The position numbers and the translations under genes are program-made. This document shows, in pieces, positions 45,901-53,596 of a stretch of DNA of 64,000 bases. Origin of the DNA: Streptomyces atratus. Its GTDB lineage: Bacteria; Actinomycetota; Actinomycetes; Streptomycetales; Streptomycetaceae. The notes under the pieces were generated by a model. That model worked only from the letters and a program-made list of their open reading frames with translations. It searched no databases and was not told the origin of the DNA. Position 1 is the first letter of the stretch; each line of letters opens with the position of its first letter. Location of the stretch: positions 124,001 through 188,000 of the forward strand of contig NZ_FPJO01000005.1 of assembly GCF_900119365.1 (NCBI RefSeq), given 5' to 3'.

Positions 45901-46546
45901 ACTGGTCGATCACAAGGAGCACACGCCGGAATCGGCCGCCGCGCAGACGCACCAACTCTGTCTTAAGAGCTCCCGGCCCCTGACGCAGGCGCCGTAGGAC
46001 AGCACTCACTGATTCCTGTCCTTCGCCTGCGGCCACGATGGCCGAGGCCAGAGCACCGAGCGGATTCGGCCCCGGGGAGAAGGCGGGCACCAGCGTCCAT
46101 CGGCGGTCCCGCAGCCGTGGCATCACACCGGCTCTGACGAGCGAGGACTTTCCGCTCCCGGACGCGCCGACGAGTACGAGAAACCGATCGGTGGGCCTTT
46201 CCGATGAAGTGTGGAGCCTGCGTGTGAGTTCGGCAGCCAGAACTTCCCGGCCGAAGAACACGGCCGCCTCGTCCTCTGCGAAAGAGTCCAGTCCGGGGTA
46301 CGGGACCCGGTCACGCGGCCAGTCGACCTGCGGCGGCGCCGGGTTCTCCAGCCGGTACACGACGACCTGGCCCACCACCATCGCGACGACCAGAAGGCCG
46401 ATGGCGGGGACGGACGCATGTTGGATGACCTGTAACAACCACGGGGCATCGCTGACGTTGGTGGCGTAGTTGGTGACGATGCCGAACAAGCTGGCGACAA
46501 GCACCAGCATGACCTGAAGCGCGAGCTGCATGCGCTGCCTCATCAC
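42986..46546 (-). CDS. Membrane-anchored STAND NTPase with 14 WD40 repeats
   Basis: The product has 1186 residues (GTG at 46546; an ATG follows at once). It has two N-terminal transmembrane helices (about 7-27 and 46-64). The NTPase domain has PYPGLDSFAEDEAAVFFGRE, Walker A GASGSGKSS (127-135) and Walker B VLLVIDQFEE (209-218), the nSTAND1 pattern. A winged-helix/helical hinge runs to about 560. From about 575 to 1150 there are 14 WD40 repeats, each with a WSPDGxxxA-type core, enough for two seven-bladed propellers. STAND NTPases with repeat sensors act as signalling switches, including phage sensors. The effector is not evident unless the membrane helices serve that role. Confidence 0.88.
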   Translation of the reverse strand: MMRQRMQLALQVMLVLVASLFGIVTNYATNVSDAPWLLQVIQHASVPAIGLLVVAMVVGQVVVYRLENPAPPQVDWPRDRVPYPGLDSFAEDEAAVFFGREVLAAELTRRLHTSSERPTDRFLVLVGASGSGKSSLVRAGVMPRLRDRRWTLVPAFSPGPNPLGALASAIVAAGEGQESVSAVLRRLRQGPGALKTELVRLRGGRFRRVLLVIDQFEEVVTLAGERERAQFLGALRFCVEQDTNVRVLATLRVDFLGRLLATGHAEICQHPITLGALGRSQFAQVVERPAALVDLSFAPGVVDTIVDEVGADDALPLLAYLLQELYFASGPGETVTEELYHSVGGVAGALARQADHTVAELGHADGIAFVLQVLLRFVTVQGQEVARKRVLLSELTERERHVVDAFVDARLLVSDAGGDGASGQEEPYAQVTHEALFRQWAPLRQEVESRVEQLRERAELERWAEDWERSGRSEDYLLTGERLTLAQRWLTALEESGMAAEPVRVLVMSSQRRDLAFLRRVSDGVGQYALGSAESHPERAILLSLAALGECTPTPSARRGLMAALAASHLRTRMDGHTDTVRHIAWSPDGRRLATASRDGSARVFDARSGQSLLVLPSDGAMVESVTWSPDSAHVATAGRERVVRIWDAVSGEPVRLLTGAADIVRQVAWSPDGRHVAASSKDCVVRVWEGETGHLAHELRGHRDDTWGVAWSPDNSRLASASHDQTARVWDLSTGTAVVLAGHSDFVEGIAWSPDGSSLATGSGDHTARIWDARTGALRLLLRGHTDYVWNLAWSPDGRVLASASSDHTVRLVSTQDAKVLTVLRGHTDTVWGVTWSPSGTQLATSSTDGTAIVWDLRPRGAETVVADGHCGPVNQAAWSADELTIATACDDATVRLWHAGDGTSAGQPMRLDDRVWSVAWSPLPQGGRFALSTNDGVFRVMDDTGTTLVEQRGEVVEACAWSPDGRRIATGGHDGIVRVREADTGTELTALTGHQDWVGRISWSPGGRFLASASDDRTCRLWDVAESRQLTVLRGHDNYVDDVAWAPDEQRVTTASGDWTVAVWDVATGRRIDVLKGHEGRVRCVAWSPDGRFIASGSDDRTVRVWSADTFEEVAIVGVHQDKVSSVTWSRDSARLLTASFDGTARIWSADPDYDRLEAHARGRVFRTLDEDERRRHLLPLAGT

Positions 46547-46599
46547 GCACCGACCGTTGAGTCGTTACTTCTCCGCAGCACAGCGTGCCCCCCGCTCCC

Positions 46600-46730
46600 C
46601 GGTAGCAACGGACATCATCGAACCCGAAGAAGTCGATCTCAACAGCACGTGACAAAACAAGCCACTGTGCGAACGGGGCCACGACAGGCTGCCCGGCCAC
46701 CGCGTCCTCGTCGCCCCGCGTCACCGCCAT
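46600..46730 (-). pseudogene. 5' remnant of XRE regulator gene (right duplicate)
   Basis: A frame beginning MAVTRGDED at 46730 matches the first codons of the XRE gene at 39793 (MTVTRGDED). After about ten codons the similarity stops (AVAGQPVVAPFAQ), with no helix-turn-helix. It marks the left edge of the right-hand duplicate. Confidence 0.7.
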
Positions 46731-47056
46731 CGCCTGTCCCACGCACGTACATGCCGAACGCTCCCGCGTACAAGCAGTACGCGACGGCGCGTCACCCCTG
46801 GTCATGCTACGCCACTGAACGGAACCGTGGCCCCCATGACCAGCAACTCGCCACTCCCCGTGCGCCCCCTTCGCACCAACCAACCCCGCTTCCCCGGGCA
46901 CCACTTCTCAATGCGCTTCAGCTCCACGCCCCGCGGTGCCCGCCTCGCCCGGCGCCTGGCAGGTGAGCGGCTCGACGCGTGGGGCATCCCGTACGGCAGC
47001 GACACCCACGACACGGTGACACTGGTCATCGCCGAGCTGAGCGCCAACGCCGTACG
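46704..47056. repeat. Direct duplication, right copy
   Basis: This is the right-hand partner of the segment at 39767-40125. It carries the intact 5' end of the RsbW-like gene but only the first codons of the XRE gene. Together the two copies enclose about 6.6 kb of cargo. Confidence 0.93.
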
Positions 47057-47309
47057 TCACGGCCTCGTGCCCGGCCGCGACTTCCGGTTGCGGCTGTCCG
47101 CCGAAAGCTCCACCGTCCGCGTCGAGGTCACCGACACCCGCGGCGAGAAGGTCCCTGCCCTCACCGACCCGTCGGACTCCTCAAGCGGAGGCCGCGGCCT
47201 GCTCCTGGTGGCCGCGCTCGCGGACCGCTGGGGCTGGTATCCGTGCGCGGACGGGCCGGGCAAGACGGTGTGGGCCGTCTGTTCTGTTGTGGCGGAGCCC
47301 TCGCCGTAG
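46836..47309 (+). CDS. RsbW-like ATP-binding regulatory protein
   Basis: The product has 157 residues, with the start at the ATG 46836 (a GTG 9 bases upstream is possible). It is a GHKL ATPase of the anti-sigma-factor kinase type: N-box TLVIAELSANAVRHGLV, then VEVTDTRGEKVPAL (D-box) and SSSGGRGLLLVAALADRWGW (G-box). Streptomyces genomes hold dozens of these next to XRE/DUF397 pairs. Its own XRE partner survives only 7 kb to the left, separated by the inserted block. It was probably the divergent third member of that triad before the insertion. Confidence 0.9.
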   Translation: MTSNSPLPVRPLRTNQPRFPGHHFSMRFSSTPRGARLARRLAGERLDAWGIPYGSDTHDTVTLVIAELSANAVRHGLVPGRDFRLRLSAESSTVRVEVTDTRGEKVPALTDPSDSSSGGRGLLLVAALADRWGWYPCADGPGKTVWAVCSVVAEPSP

Positions 47310-47329
47310 AACGGCCGGGGCCCCCGCCC

Positions 47330-47358
47330 CGGGCGCCCCGTGACCGGAAAGGGGCGCC
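47330..47358 (+). terminator. 9-bp stem hairpin
   Basis: GGGCGCCCC and its complement are separated by 11 bases, 20 bases after the RsbW-like stop. It probably ends that transcript before the kinase gene. Confidence 0.5.
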
Positions 47359-47482
47359 CCGACCGCCTCCGTGCCGCCGCCGCTGGACTGAAGATCGCCC
47401 CACCAGGGACACTTGCCCTCCACCATGCCGAAAGCCGGTCCAGCCGCGCACACCGGCCAGCACACGCACACACGGGGGCAAT

Positions 47483-49075
47483 GTGCCGCAGCAGCAGCCG
47501 ATCGCCGGTCGGTACGAGCTTCTGGAACCGCTCGACAACGGCGGCATGGGGGACGTGTGGCGTGGCTACGACGCCGTGCTCGACCGGCCCGTCGCCGTGA
47601 AGCTGATCCGGCAGCAGGCCGTCGGCGGCTCGCCGCAGCTGGCGGAGGAGTTCGCCAAGCGCTTCCGCCGTGAGGCCCGGATCACCGCGCGGATCCAGCA
47701 CCCCGGCGTGCCCCAGGTGTACGACGCGGTGCTCGACGACACGTACGAGCGGCTGTTCCTGGTCATGGAGCTGGTGGACGGGATGTCGCTGTCCGCGTAC
47801 ATCCATCCGAATCGGCTGCTTCCGGTCAGTTGGGCGGTGGCGGTGGCGGCACAGGTCGCCACCGTGCTGTCGTACGCGCACGAGGTGCCGGTCATCCACC
47901 GCGACCTCAAACCCAGCAACATCCTGGTCGCCCGCGACGGGACGGTGAAGGTCCTCGACTTCGGGATCGCGGCGATCCTGCGGACCGACGTCACCAAGCT
48001 GACCGCGACCGGCACCCCCATCGGCACCTACCAGTACATGGCACCCGAGCAGGTGCGCGGCGGACGGACCACTCCGCAGACCGACCTGTACGCGCTCGGC
48101 TGCGTGCTGCACGAACTGCTGGGCGGACGCCTGCTGTTCACGGCGGACAGCGAGTACATGGTGATGTACCAGCACGTCAACGCCGCTCCCACTCCACTGC
48201 GGGTGCTGCGTCCCGAGGTGCCGCAGGAGTTGGAGGACCTCGTCCTGCATCTGCTGCTCAAGGCGCCGGAGGCCCGGCCCGCCGATGTGCAGGAGGTGTA
48301 CGAGCGGCTGCGGCCGTTCCTGCCGCCGCCCGGCCGGATGCCTGGGCCCGGCGAGGCCGGACCGGCGGGGGTGCCCGACCCGACCGGGCTCTTCCGCAAC
48401 CCGTACGCGCCCCGTGCCCGCGCGGGTGCGGGCCGGTCCGCGCCGGTGGCCGCCGACCCGGCTGCCGGACAAGCCGCGCCCGTGCCCGTACCCGCGCAGT
48501 TGCGGGCGGAGATCGACGAGGCGTACGCACACTCCGACGCACTCCTGGACGAGGAACGGTTCGCACAGGCCGCCGAGGTACTGGGAGAGATCATCGAACC
48601 GGCTGCCCGCGCGCTCGGCGCGGAGAGCCGGAAGGTCCTGGAGCTGCGGACCCGCCGGGCCGCGATCCAGCTGCTCGGCGGGGACTACCGGGCGGCTCTG
48701 CCCGAGTTCGACGCTTTGGCGGACGCGTACGCGCGCACCGACGGCCCCACCGGCGAGCCCGCACGCGCCTGCCGCGCCCAGGCCGCGCGATGCCGGGCCG
48801 AACTCGGCCAGGTCACCGATGCACTCGCCGCGCTGCGTGGCCTCCTCGACGTCGTACGAACGGTCGACGGCGATCTCAGCGAGGAAGCCGTCGAGCTGCG
48901 CCGCGACATCGGGATGCTGCTGCTCGCCCAGGGGCAGGCGGTCGAGGCCCATCGGATTCTTCGGCCGTTGCATGACGACCTGTGTCTGGTCTTCGGGCCC
49001 GGCGACGAGATGACCGAAGAGGTCGGCGAGGCGCTGGCTCTGATAGGCCTCGATCTCGACGCTCCGGCCACCTGA
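47483..49075 (+). CDS. Cytosolic Ser/Thr protein kinase with TPR-like C-terminus
   Basis: The product has 530 residues from a GTG (VPQQQPIAGRYELLEPL) after GGGGG. The Hanks-type kinase domain (1-275) has a glycine loop LDNGGMGDVW, catalytic Lys in PVAVKLIRQQ, HRDLKPSNILV, DFG in KVLDFGIAAI and APEQ in YQYMAPEQVRGG. A Pro/Ala linker and TPR-like helices (RFAQAAEVLGEIIEP onward) fill the C-terminus. There is no transmembrane helix or PASTA domain, so it senses an intracellular cue. The helicase gene starts 43 bases downstream, suggesting co-transcription; the kinase may regulate that helicase. Confidence 0.93.
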   Translation: MPQQQPIAGRYELLEPLDNGGMGDVWRGYDAVLDRPVAVKLIRQQAVGGSPQLAEEFAKRFRREARITARIQHPGVPQVYDAVLDDTYERLFLVMELVDGMSLSAYIHPNRLLPVSWAVAVAAQVATVLSYAHEVPVIHRDLKPSNILVARDGTVKVLDFGIAAILRTDVTKLTATGTPIGTYQYMAPEQVRGGRTTPQTDLYALGCVLHELLGGRLLFTADSEYMVMYQHVNAAPTPLRVLRPEVPQELEDLVLHLLLKAPEARPADVQEVYERLRPFLPPPGRMPGPGEAGPAGVPDPTGLFRNPYAPRARAGAGRSAPVAADPAAGQAAPVPVPAQLRAEIDEAYAHSDALLDEERFAQAAEVLGEIIEPAARALGAESRKVLELRTRRAAIQLLGGDYRAALPEFDALADAYARTDGPTGEPARACRAQAARCRAELGQVTDALAALRGLLDVVRTVDGDLSEEAVELRRDIGMLLLAQGQAVEAHRILRPLHDDLCLVFGPGDEMTEEVGEALALIGLDLDAPAT

Positions 49076-49118
49076 CCCCGTCTCCCCCGTCCCGTCCGCT
49101 TCCCGGAGAGTCAGTCCC

Positions 49119-51266
49119 ATGCCCCACCTCGCGTTCGATATCGGTTTCTGCGCCCAGCTCGGAAAGCTTCAGGGCAGTGTCAAGCAGGGGGTGTTCGACG
49201 CGTGGGAGAAGTTCGAACGCCTCACTCTGGACCAGTTGTTCAAGGATCCCGGGCTCAAGTTGGAGAGCCTGAAGCGGGCCCGTGATCCTCATATCCGGAC
49301 CATCCGGATCGACCAGGGGACGCGGGGTGTCGTCCTCGCACCCGACAGCGGCGACACCTATGTACTGCTGCGCGTGATGCCGCACGACAAGGCGATCGAC
49401 TGGGCCGTCAAGCAGAAGGCCAGCATCAACACCGTGACCCGGGCCGTCGAGATCCGCGACATCGCGATGCTCGACGAGCTCACCCCCGTGTACGAGAGCA
49501 TCGCGCCGACTCCCGACCGACGGCTGTTCGCGAAGGTGTCCGACGGGGACCTGGCGGCGCTCGGCATCGACGAAACCACCCTGCGCCAGGCCCGTGCCCT
49601 CACCGACCCCGAACAGCTGGAGGTCTTCGCGCCGTACTTCCCGCAGGACCAGCGTGAAGTCCTCGAATATCTCGCGGCAGGCTTCACCGTGGAGGAGGTG
49701 TGGCGGGACGTGGTGTCCATCGGCCTCGCCGCCGCACCCGCCGACACCACGCCCGTGGACACCGGGGACTTCGCGACCGCCATCCACCGCACCAGGACCC
49801 GGATCGCGCTCGTCACCGCGTCCGAGGAGCTGCGCGACATCCTCGACAAGCCGTTCGCGGCCTGGCGGGTCTTCCTGCACCCCTCCCAGCACAAGGTCGC
49901 CTACCGGGCCTCGTACTCCGGGCCGGCACAGGTCACCGGCGGTCCCGGGACGGGCAAGACGGTCGTCGCTCTGCACCGGGTGCGCCATCTGCTGGGGTAC
50001 CTGCGCGACGGCGACCGCATTCTGCTGACCACGTACACCAACACCCTGGTGGGCGCGCTGCGGACCGGGCTCGCCACCCTGGTGGAGGACGAAGCGCTGC
50101 GGGACCGAGTGGACATCATGACCGTCGACGCGTTCGCGGGCCGCATCGTGTCCACCTCGCGGCGGCCGCTCCGGGGCAGCGAGGAGGAGACGCGGTGGGC
50201 GCAGGCCGCGAAGGCCACCGGGTTCACCGGCACGGCGCAGTTTCTCGGGCAGGAGTACAAGCACGTCGTCCTCGCGCAGAATCTGCGGACCCTGAAGGAG
50301 TACGAGGGCTGTGAGCGGCGCGGGCGTGGCAGCGGGCTGCCCACGTCGGCCCGCGCGCTGGTGTGGCGCACGATCGAGGAGTTCACCCATCGGCTCACCT
50401 CCGACGGGCTCCGCACCTATCTCGGCACGTGCGCGGAGGCAGCGGATCTACTGGAGGCCGATGGTCCGCGTTACCGGCATGTGGTCGTCGATGAGGCGCA
50501 GGACCTGCACCCCGCGCAGTGGCGGCTGTTGCGTGCGGCGGCTCCGGCCCGTCCCGACGATCTCTTCATCGCGGGCGACCCCCATCAGCGCATCTACGAC
50601 TCGAAGGTGTCGCTGAAGGCCGTCGGGATCAAGGTGGCCGGCCGGTCGGCGAAGATGCGCAAGAACTACCGCTCCACGCACGAGATCCTCTCCTGGTCCA
50701 CCGCCCTGCTCGTCGGCCGGCCCTTCGAGCAGTTGGCGGACGACGCCGCGAACGAGACCCTGTTGGGCTATCGCTCGGCCCTGCACGGCAAGGGACCCGA
50801 GGCGTACGGGGCGGAGTCGGAAGAAGCCGAACTGGACGCACTCGTCGCACGCGTCCGTAGCTGGCTCGACAGCGGGATCTCCCCGGGTGAGCTCGGGGTG
50901 AGCGCCCGCTTCAACAAGAACTGCGACAAGGCGGTGCAGCGGCTCAAGGCCGCGGGCATCCCTGCCTCACGCCTGCGGGGCGATGTGCCCTCCGACGCGG
51001 ACGCCGTGCAGGTCGGCACGATGCACTCCTTCAAAGGGCTGGAGTTCCGGTGCGTCGCGGTCATCGGCGTGAGTGAGGGTGCGCTGCCGTACCCGCGTGC
51101 GGTGACCCCGGCCGACATCGACCGGCTCCAGCACGAGTCGGACCTCCTGGCGGAACGCTGCCTGCTGTTCGTCGCGTGCACACGGGCCCGGGACGGGCTG
51201 CATGTGTCGTGGTCGGGTACGCCGAGCGAGTTCCTGGTGGAGGCCGGGGTGTCTCAGGCCTCGTAG
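49119..51266 (+). CDS. UvrD/Rep-type helicase with N-terminal RelE-like domain
   Basis: The product has 715 residues. Residues 1-115 look like a RelE/ParE fold: an N-terminal helical pair, DPGLKLESLKRARDPHIRTI, RIDQGTRGVVLAP and the typical closing MPHDKAIDWAVKQ. From about 260 the SF1A helicase follows: Walker A QVTGGPGTGKTVVALHRV, motif II YRHVVVDEAQDLHPAQ, motif III LFIAGDPHQRIYD, KMRKNYRSTHEI, motif V TMHSFKGLEFRCVAVIG and motif VI LLFVACTRARDGL. All motor motifs look intact. The fusion of a toxin-like domain to a UvrD motor, beside a kinase and a defence island, suggests nucleic-acid surveillance. The function is inferred. Confidence 0.85.
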   Translation: MPHLAFDIGFCAQLGKLQGSVKQGVFDAWEKFERLTLDQLFKDPGLKLESLKRARDPHIRTIRIDQGTRGVVLAPDSGDTYVLLRVMPHDKAIDWAVKQKASINTVTRAVEIRDIAMLDELTPVYESIAPTPDRRLFAKVSDGDLAALGIDETTLRQARALTDPEQLEVFAPYFPQDQREVLEYLAAGFTVEEVWRDVVSIGLAAAPADTTPVDTGDFATAIHRTRTRIALVTASEELRDILDKPFAAWRVFLHPSQHKVAYRASYSGPAQVTGGPGTGKTVVALHRVRHLLGYLRDGDRILLTTYTNTLVGALRTGLATLVEDEALRDRVDIMTVDAFAGRIVSTSRRPLRGSEEETRWAQAAKATGFTGTAQFLGQEYKHVVLAQNLRTLKEYEGCERRGRGSGLPTSARALVWRTIEEFTHRLTSDGLRTYLGTCAEAADLLEADGPRYRHVVVDEAQDLHPAQWRLLRAAAPARPDDLFIAGDPHQRIYDSKVSLKAVGIKVAGRSAKMRKNYRSTHEILSWSTALLVGRPFEQLADDAANETLLGYRSALHGKGPEAYGAESEEAELDALVARVRSWLDSGISPGELGVSARFNKNCDKAVQRLKAAGIPASRLRGDVPSDADAVQVGTMHSFKGLEFRCVAVIGVSEGALPYPRAVTPADIDRLQHESDLLAERCLLFVACTRARDGLHVSWSGTPSEFLVEAGVSQAS

Positions 51267-52087
51267 GCGGGTGGGCCGGGGAGTCGCAGTGCCAGGGCCG
51301 CCAGCGCCTCCGGGGCGCCCTTCGGGCCGCGGATGCCCGGGAAGGCGTTGATGTCGACGACGACGGGCTCGCCCTCGCGGTCCAGCAGGTCGACACCGTA
51401 GACGTCGAGGCCGAAGACGTCGCCTGTGCGCAGGGCGAGCCGGGTCCAGGTCTGCGGCAGGTCGCGGACCAGCGGCGCGGGCCGTGCGCCGTCCGGCGGT
51501 GCGCCCACCGGTGCGGGCCGCACCGCCGCGAACACCTCTCCCGCGATCACCCAGAGCTTGTGGTCCCAGCCACTGTTCGCGACGAACTCCTGCAGCACGA
51601 CGGGCTCGTCGGACCACCCTGCCGCAAGGTCCCGGAGCCCGGCCGGGCCGTCCACGCGGGCGACCAGGTCCGCGCGGCGGCTGTGGCGGCTCTTGACCAT
51701 GAGCGGATAGCCGCTCTCCGGCAGCTCCGAGCCGTGGCGGGCTTCGGACAGTGCGTCCAGGGTCCGTGTCCGGGGCATCGGCAGACCGGCGCCTTCCGCC
51801 ACGGCGGCGATCCGGCTCCTGTCCTGGCACAGCTCCGTCGCGGCAGCGGAGTTCACCACCCTGACGCCGAGCCCTTCGAGGGAACGGGCCAGCGCGAGTG
51901 CCCGGGGGGTATGGGCCTTGAGAAGGTAGACATCGGCGAGATCGCCCGGGGCCACCAGCTGCGACGGGGATCCGGTTCCGGCGTCCGGGTTCAGGAACAT
52001 CACCCGGTGCTCCGCCTCGGTCAGCGCGGAGGCGGCCGCGGCGAGCAGCGGATGATCCGGCTTGTCGGTCAGCACACAGACCCTCAT
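51254..52087 (-). CDS. ATP-grasp ligase (RimK-like), second of pair
   Basis: The product has 277 residues. A pre-ATP-grasp domain (MRVCVLTDKPDHPLLAAAAS) is followed by the ATP-grasp fold: YPLMVKSRHSRRADLVARVD (ATP-binding Lys), VVLQEFVANSGWDHKLWVIA and metal ligands in DVYGVDLLDREGEPVVVDIN-type sequence. It forms acyl-phosphate intermediates to join a carboxylate to an amine or similar. It overlaps its paralogue by ATGA and converges with the helicase gene over 13 bases. The substrate is unknown; no peptide-precursor gene is evident nearby. Confidence 0.82.
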   Translation of the reverse strand: MRVCVLTDKPDHPLLAAAASALTEAEHRVMFLNPDAGTGSPSQLVAPGDLADVYLLKAHTPRALALARSLEGLGVRVVNSAAATELCQDRSRIAAVAEGAGLPMPRTRTLDALSEARHGSELPESGYPLMVKSRHSRRADLVARVDGPAGLRDLAAGWSDEPVVLQEFVANSGWDHKLWVIAGEVFAAVRPAPVGAPPDGARPAPLVRDLPQTWTRLALRTGDVFGLDVYGVDLLDREGEPVVVDINAFPGIRGPKGAPEALAALALRLPGPPAYEA

Positions 52088-53049
52088 ATCCGCGCGCCTT
52101 CCGGTACGGCTGCCACCATGTCCGCTTCGGGACCGGGCCCGGGACCGGGACCGGCGGCGGGGTACGGATGGGGCCGTCCGTGGGAGATTTCCGGCTGCAC
52201 GGGAATGCGCGGGGCAGGGGCGATCGCGCCCCTCCGGTCGGAGCCGCCCGCCCTGGCCAGCTCGAGAACGGCGCCGGCCAACCGGGACACGGCGTCGGGC
52301 ACCCGGCGGAAGCTCGGGAAGTCGTTGATGTCGACGATCACGGGGCCGTCGGGGCCGAGCACCACGTCGATGCCGTAGAGATCGAGGCCGAAGACCGCTC
52401 CCACCTTCGCCGCCGCTTCGGCCACTTCGGCGGGCAGCGGGACGGCTCTTTCGTCGACCGGCGCGTCCGGGTGGAGCGGGGAGCGGCGCACGGTCGCGTG
52501 GAACTCGCCCGCGAGACAGTAGACCTTGAGGTCGGAACCCGCATTGGACACGTAGGGCTGTGCGATGAGCTGGCCCTCGCCCGCCTGCTCCGTCTCCGCC
52601 AGCCGCCCGGGGTCCGACACGAACCGCACCCCGCGCCCCGAGCTGCCGTCGGCGGGCTTGACCACCAGGGGGAAGAGCTCCTCGGGAACGTCCGCGAACA
52701 GCGCGGCCCTCGGTGCCGAATAGGTCACCGGGACCGGCAGCCCGTGCTGCCGCGCGATGACCGAGGTGAGGACCTTGTCGCGGACCGCGCGGATCGACCG
52801 CGCGTCGTTCACCGTGGTCAGCCCCACCGCCGCCGCGGCCTCCAGCAGGGTGAGCCCGGGGCCGCCGGACACGGTCTTGAGTACCCAGGCGTCGTGGGTC
52901 CCCGCCCGCACCTCCTCCGATATCCGCAGGAGTGAGCCGCCGGGGCGCACCACGTCCACCCGGTGTCCCCACGACGTCAGTTGCCGGACGACGTCGAGCG
53001 GCATGCCGTCATGCCGGTACAGCTCTTCGACGAGGAAGCAGAGCTTCAT
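52084..53049 (-). CDS. ATP-grasp ligase (RimK-like), first of pair
   Basis: The product has 321 residues. The N-terminal domain starts MKLCFLVEELYRHDGMPLDV. ATP-grasp motifs are FPLVVKPADGSSGRGVRFV, LIAQPYVSNAGSDLKVYCLA and GLDLYGIDVVLGPDGP with VIVDINDFPSF. The last 55 residues are a Pro/Gly-rich tail (AAGPGPGPGPEAD) absent from the partner and probably disordered. Both ligases share the same core and order, so they arose by duplication and likely act in sequence or as a heterodimer on one molecule. No carrier or transporter gene is adjacent. Confidence 0.82.
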   Translation of the reverse strand: MKLCFLVEELYRHDGMPLDVVRQLTSWGHRVDVVRPGGSLLRISEEVRAGTHDAWVLKTVSGGPGLTLLEAAAAVGLTTVNDARSIRAVRDKVLTSVIARQHGLPVPVTYSAPRAALFADVPEELFPLVVKPADGSSGRGVRFVSDPGRLAETEQAGEGQLIAQPYVSNAGSDLKVYCLAGEFHATVRRSPLHPDAPVDERAVPLPAEVAEAAAKVGAVFGLDLYGIDVVLGPDGPVIVDINDFPSFRRVPDAVSRLAGAVLELARAGGSDRRGAIAPAPRIPVQPEISHGRPHPYPAAGPGPGPGPEADMVAAVPEGARI

Positions 53050-53206
53050 CCCAAAACCCCTCGGTGCCCCACAGCTGGTGAGGGCACAACGGTGCCTCGT
53101 GGTGCTCCTTCGAACACCACCAAAAGGGCAACGCTACGTCACGCCCGCCCCAAAGCAACCTCGGCCGTGGGTTACTGATGGTCCGTTCCTTCGCCGGCTG
53201 TTCCCG

Positions 53207-53596
53207 TCAGAAGAAGACCCCGCACCGCAGCAGCACATTCGCGTACGGCCGCGCCTCCCCCGTCCGCACCACCAGCCGGGCACCCGCCGAGAGTGCCTTC
53301 AGCTCGTCATGCGGTACGTGGGCGAGTTCCGGGAGGCGTTCCGCCAGGAGACACGCGGCCTCCGGGTTGGCCTCCCCTACCTCGTACGCCGCTGTCGCGC
53401 CCTCCACCACCAGTTCGTCCAGCAGCCCGTCGAGCACCTCGGCGAACGACGGGACACCGGCCCGGAAGGCCAGGTCGACGACGTGGGGGCCGGCCGGGAT
53501 GGGCATGCCCGCGTCGCAGATCAGTACGGCGTCGCCGTGGCCCAGTTCGGCCAGCGCTCCGGCCAGATGGCGGTTGAGGATCCCTGCCTTCTTCAC
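53207..53596 (-). CDS. rbsD: D-ribose pyranase
   Basis: The product has 129 residues, usual for RbsD. It interconverts beta-pyranose and beta-furanose forms of ribose so that ribokinase can use the sugar. Motifs are MKKAGILNRHLAGALAELGH, the catalytic His/Asp region GDAVLICDAGMPIP and the C-terminal RTGEARPYANVLLRCGV. It is the last gene of the ribose operon, overlapping rbsK by 4 bases. A 6-base-stem hairpin (53099-53120) downstream may end the operon. Confidence 0.95.
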   Translation of the reverse strand: MKKAGILNRHLAGALAELGHGDAVLICDAGMPIPAGPHVVDLAFRAGVPSFAEVLDGLLDELVVEGATAAYEVGEANPEAACLLAERLPELAHVPHDELKALSAGARLVVRTGEARPYANVLLRCGVFF

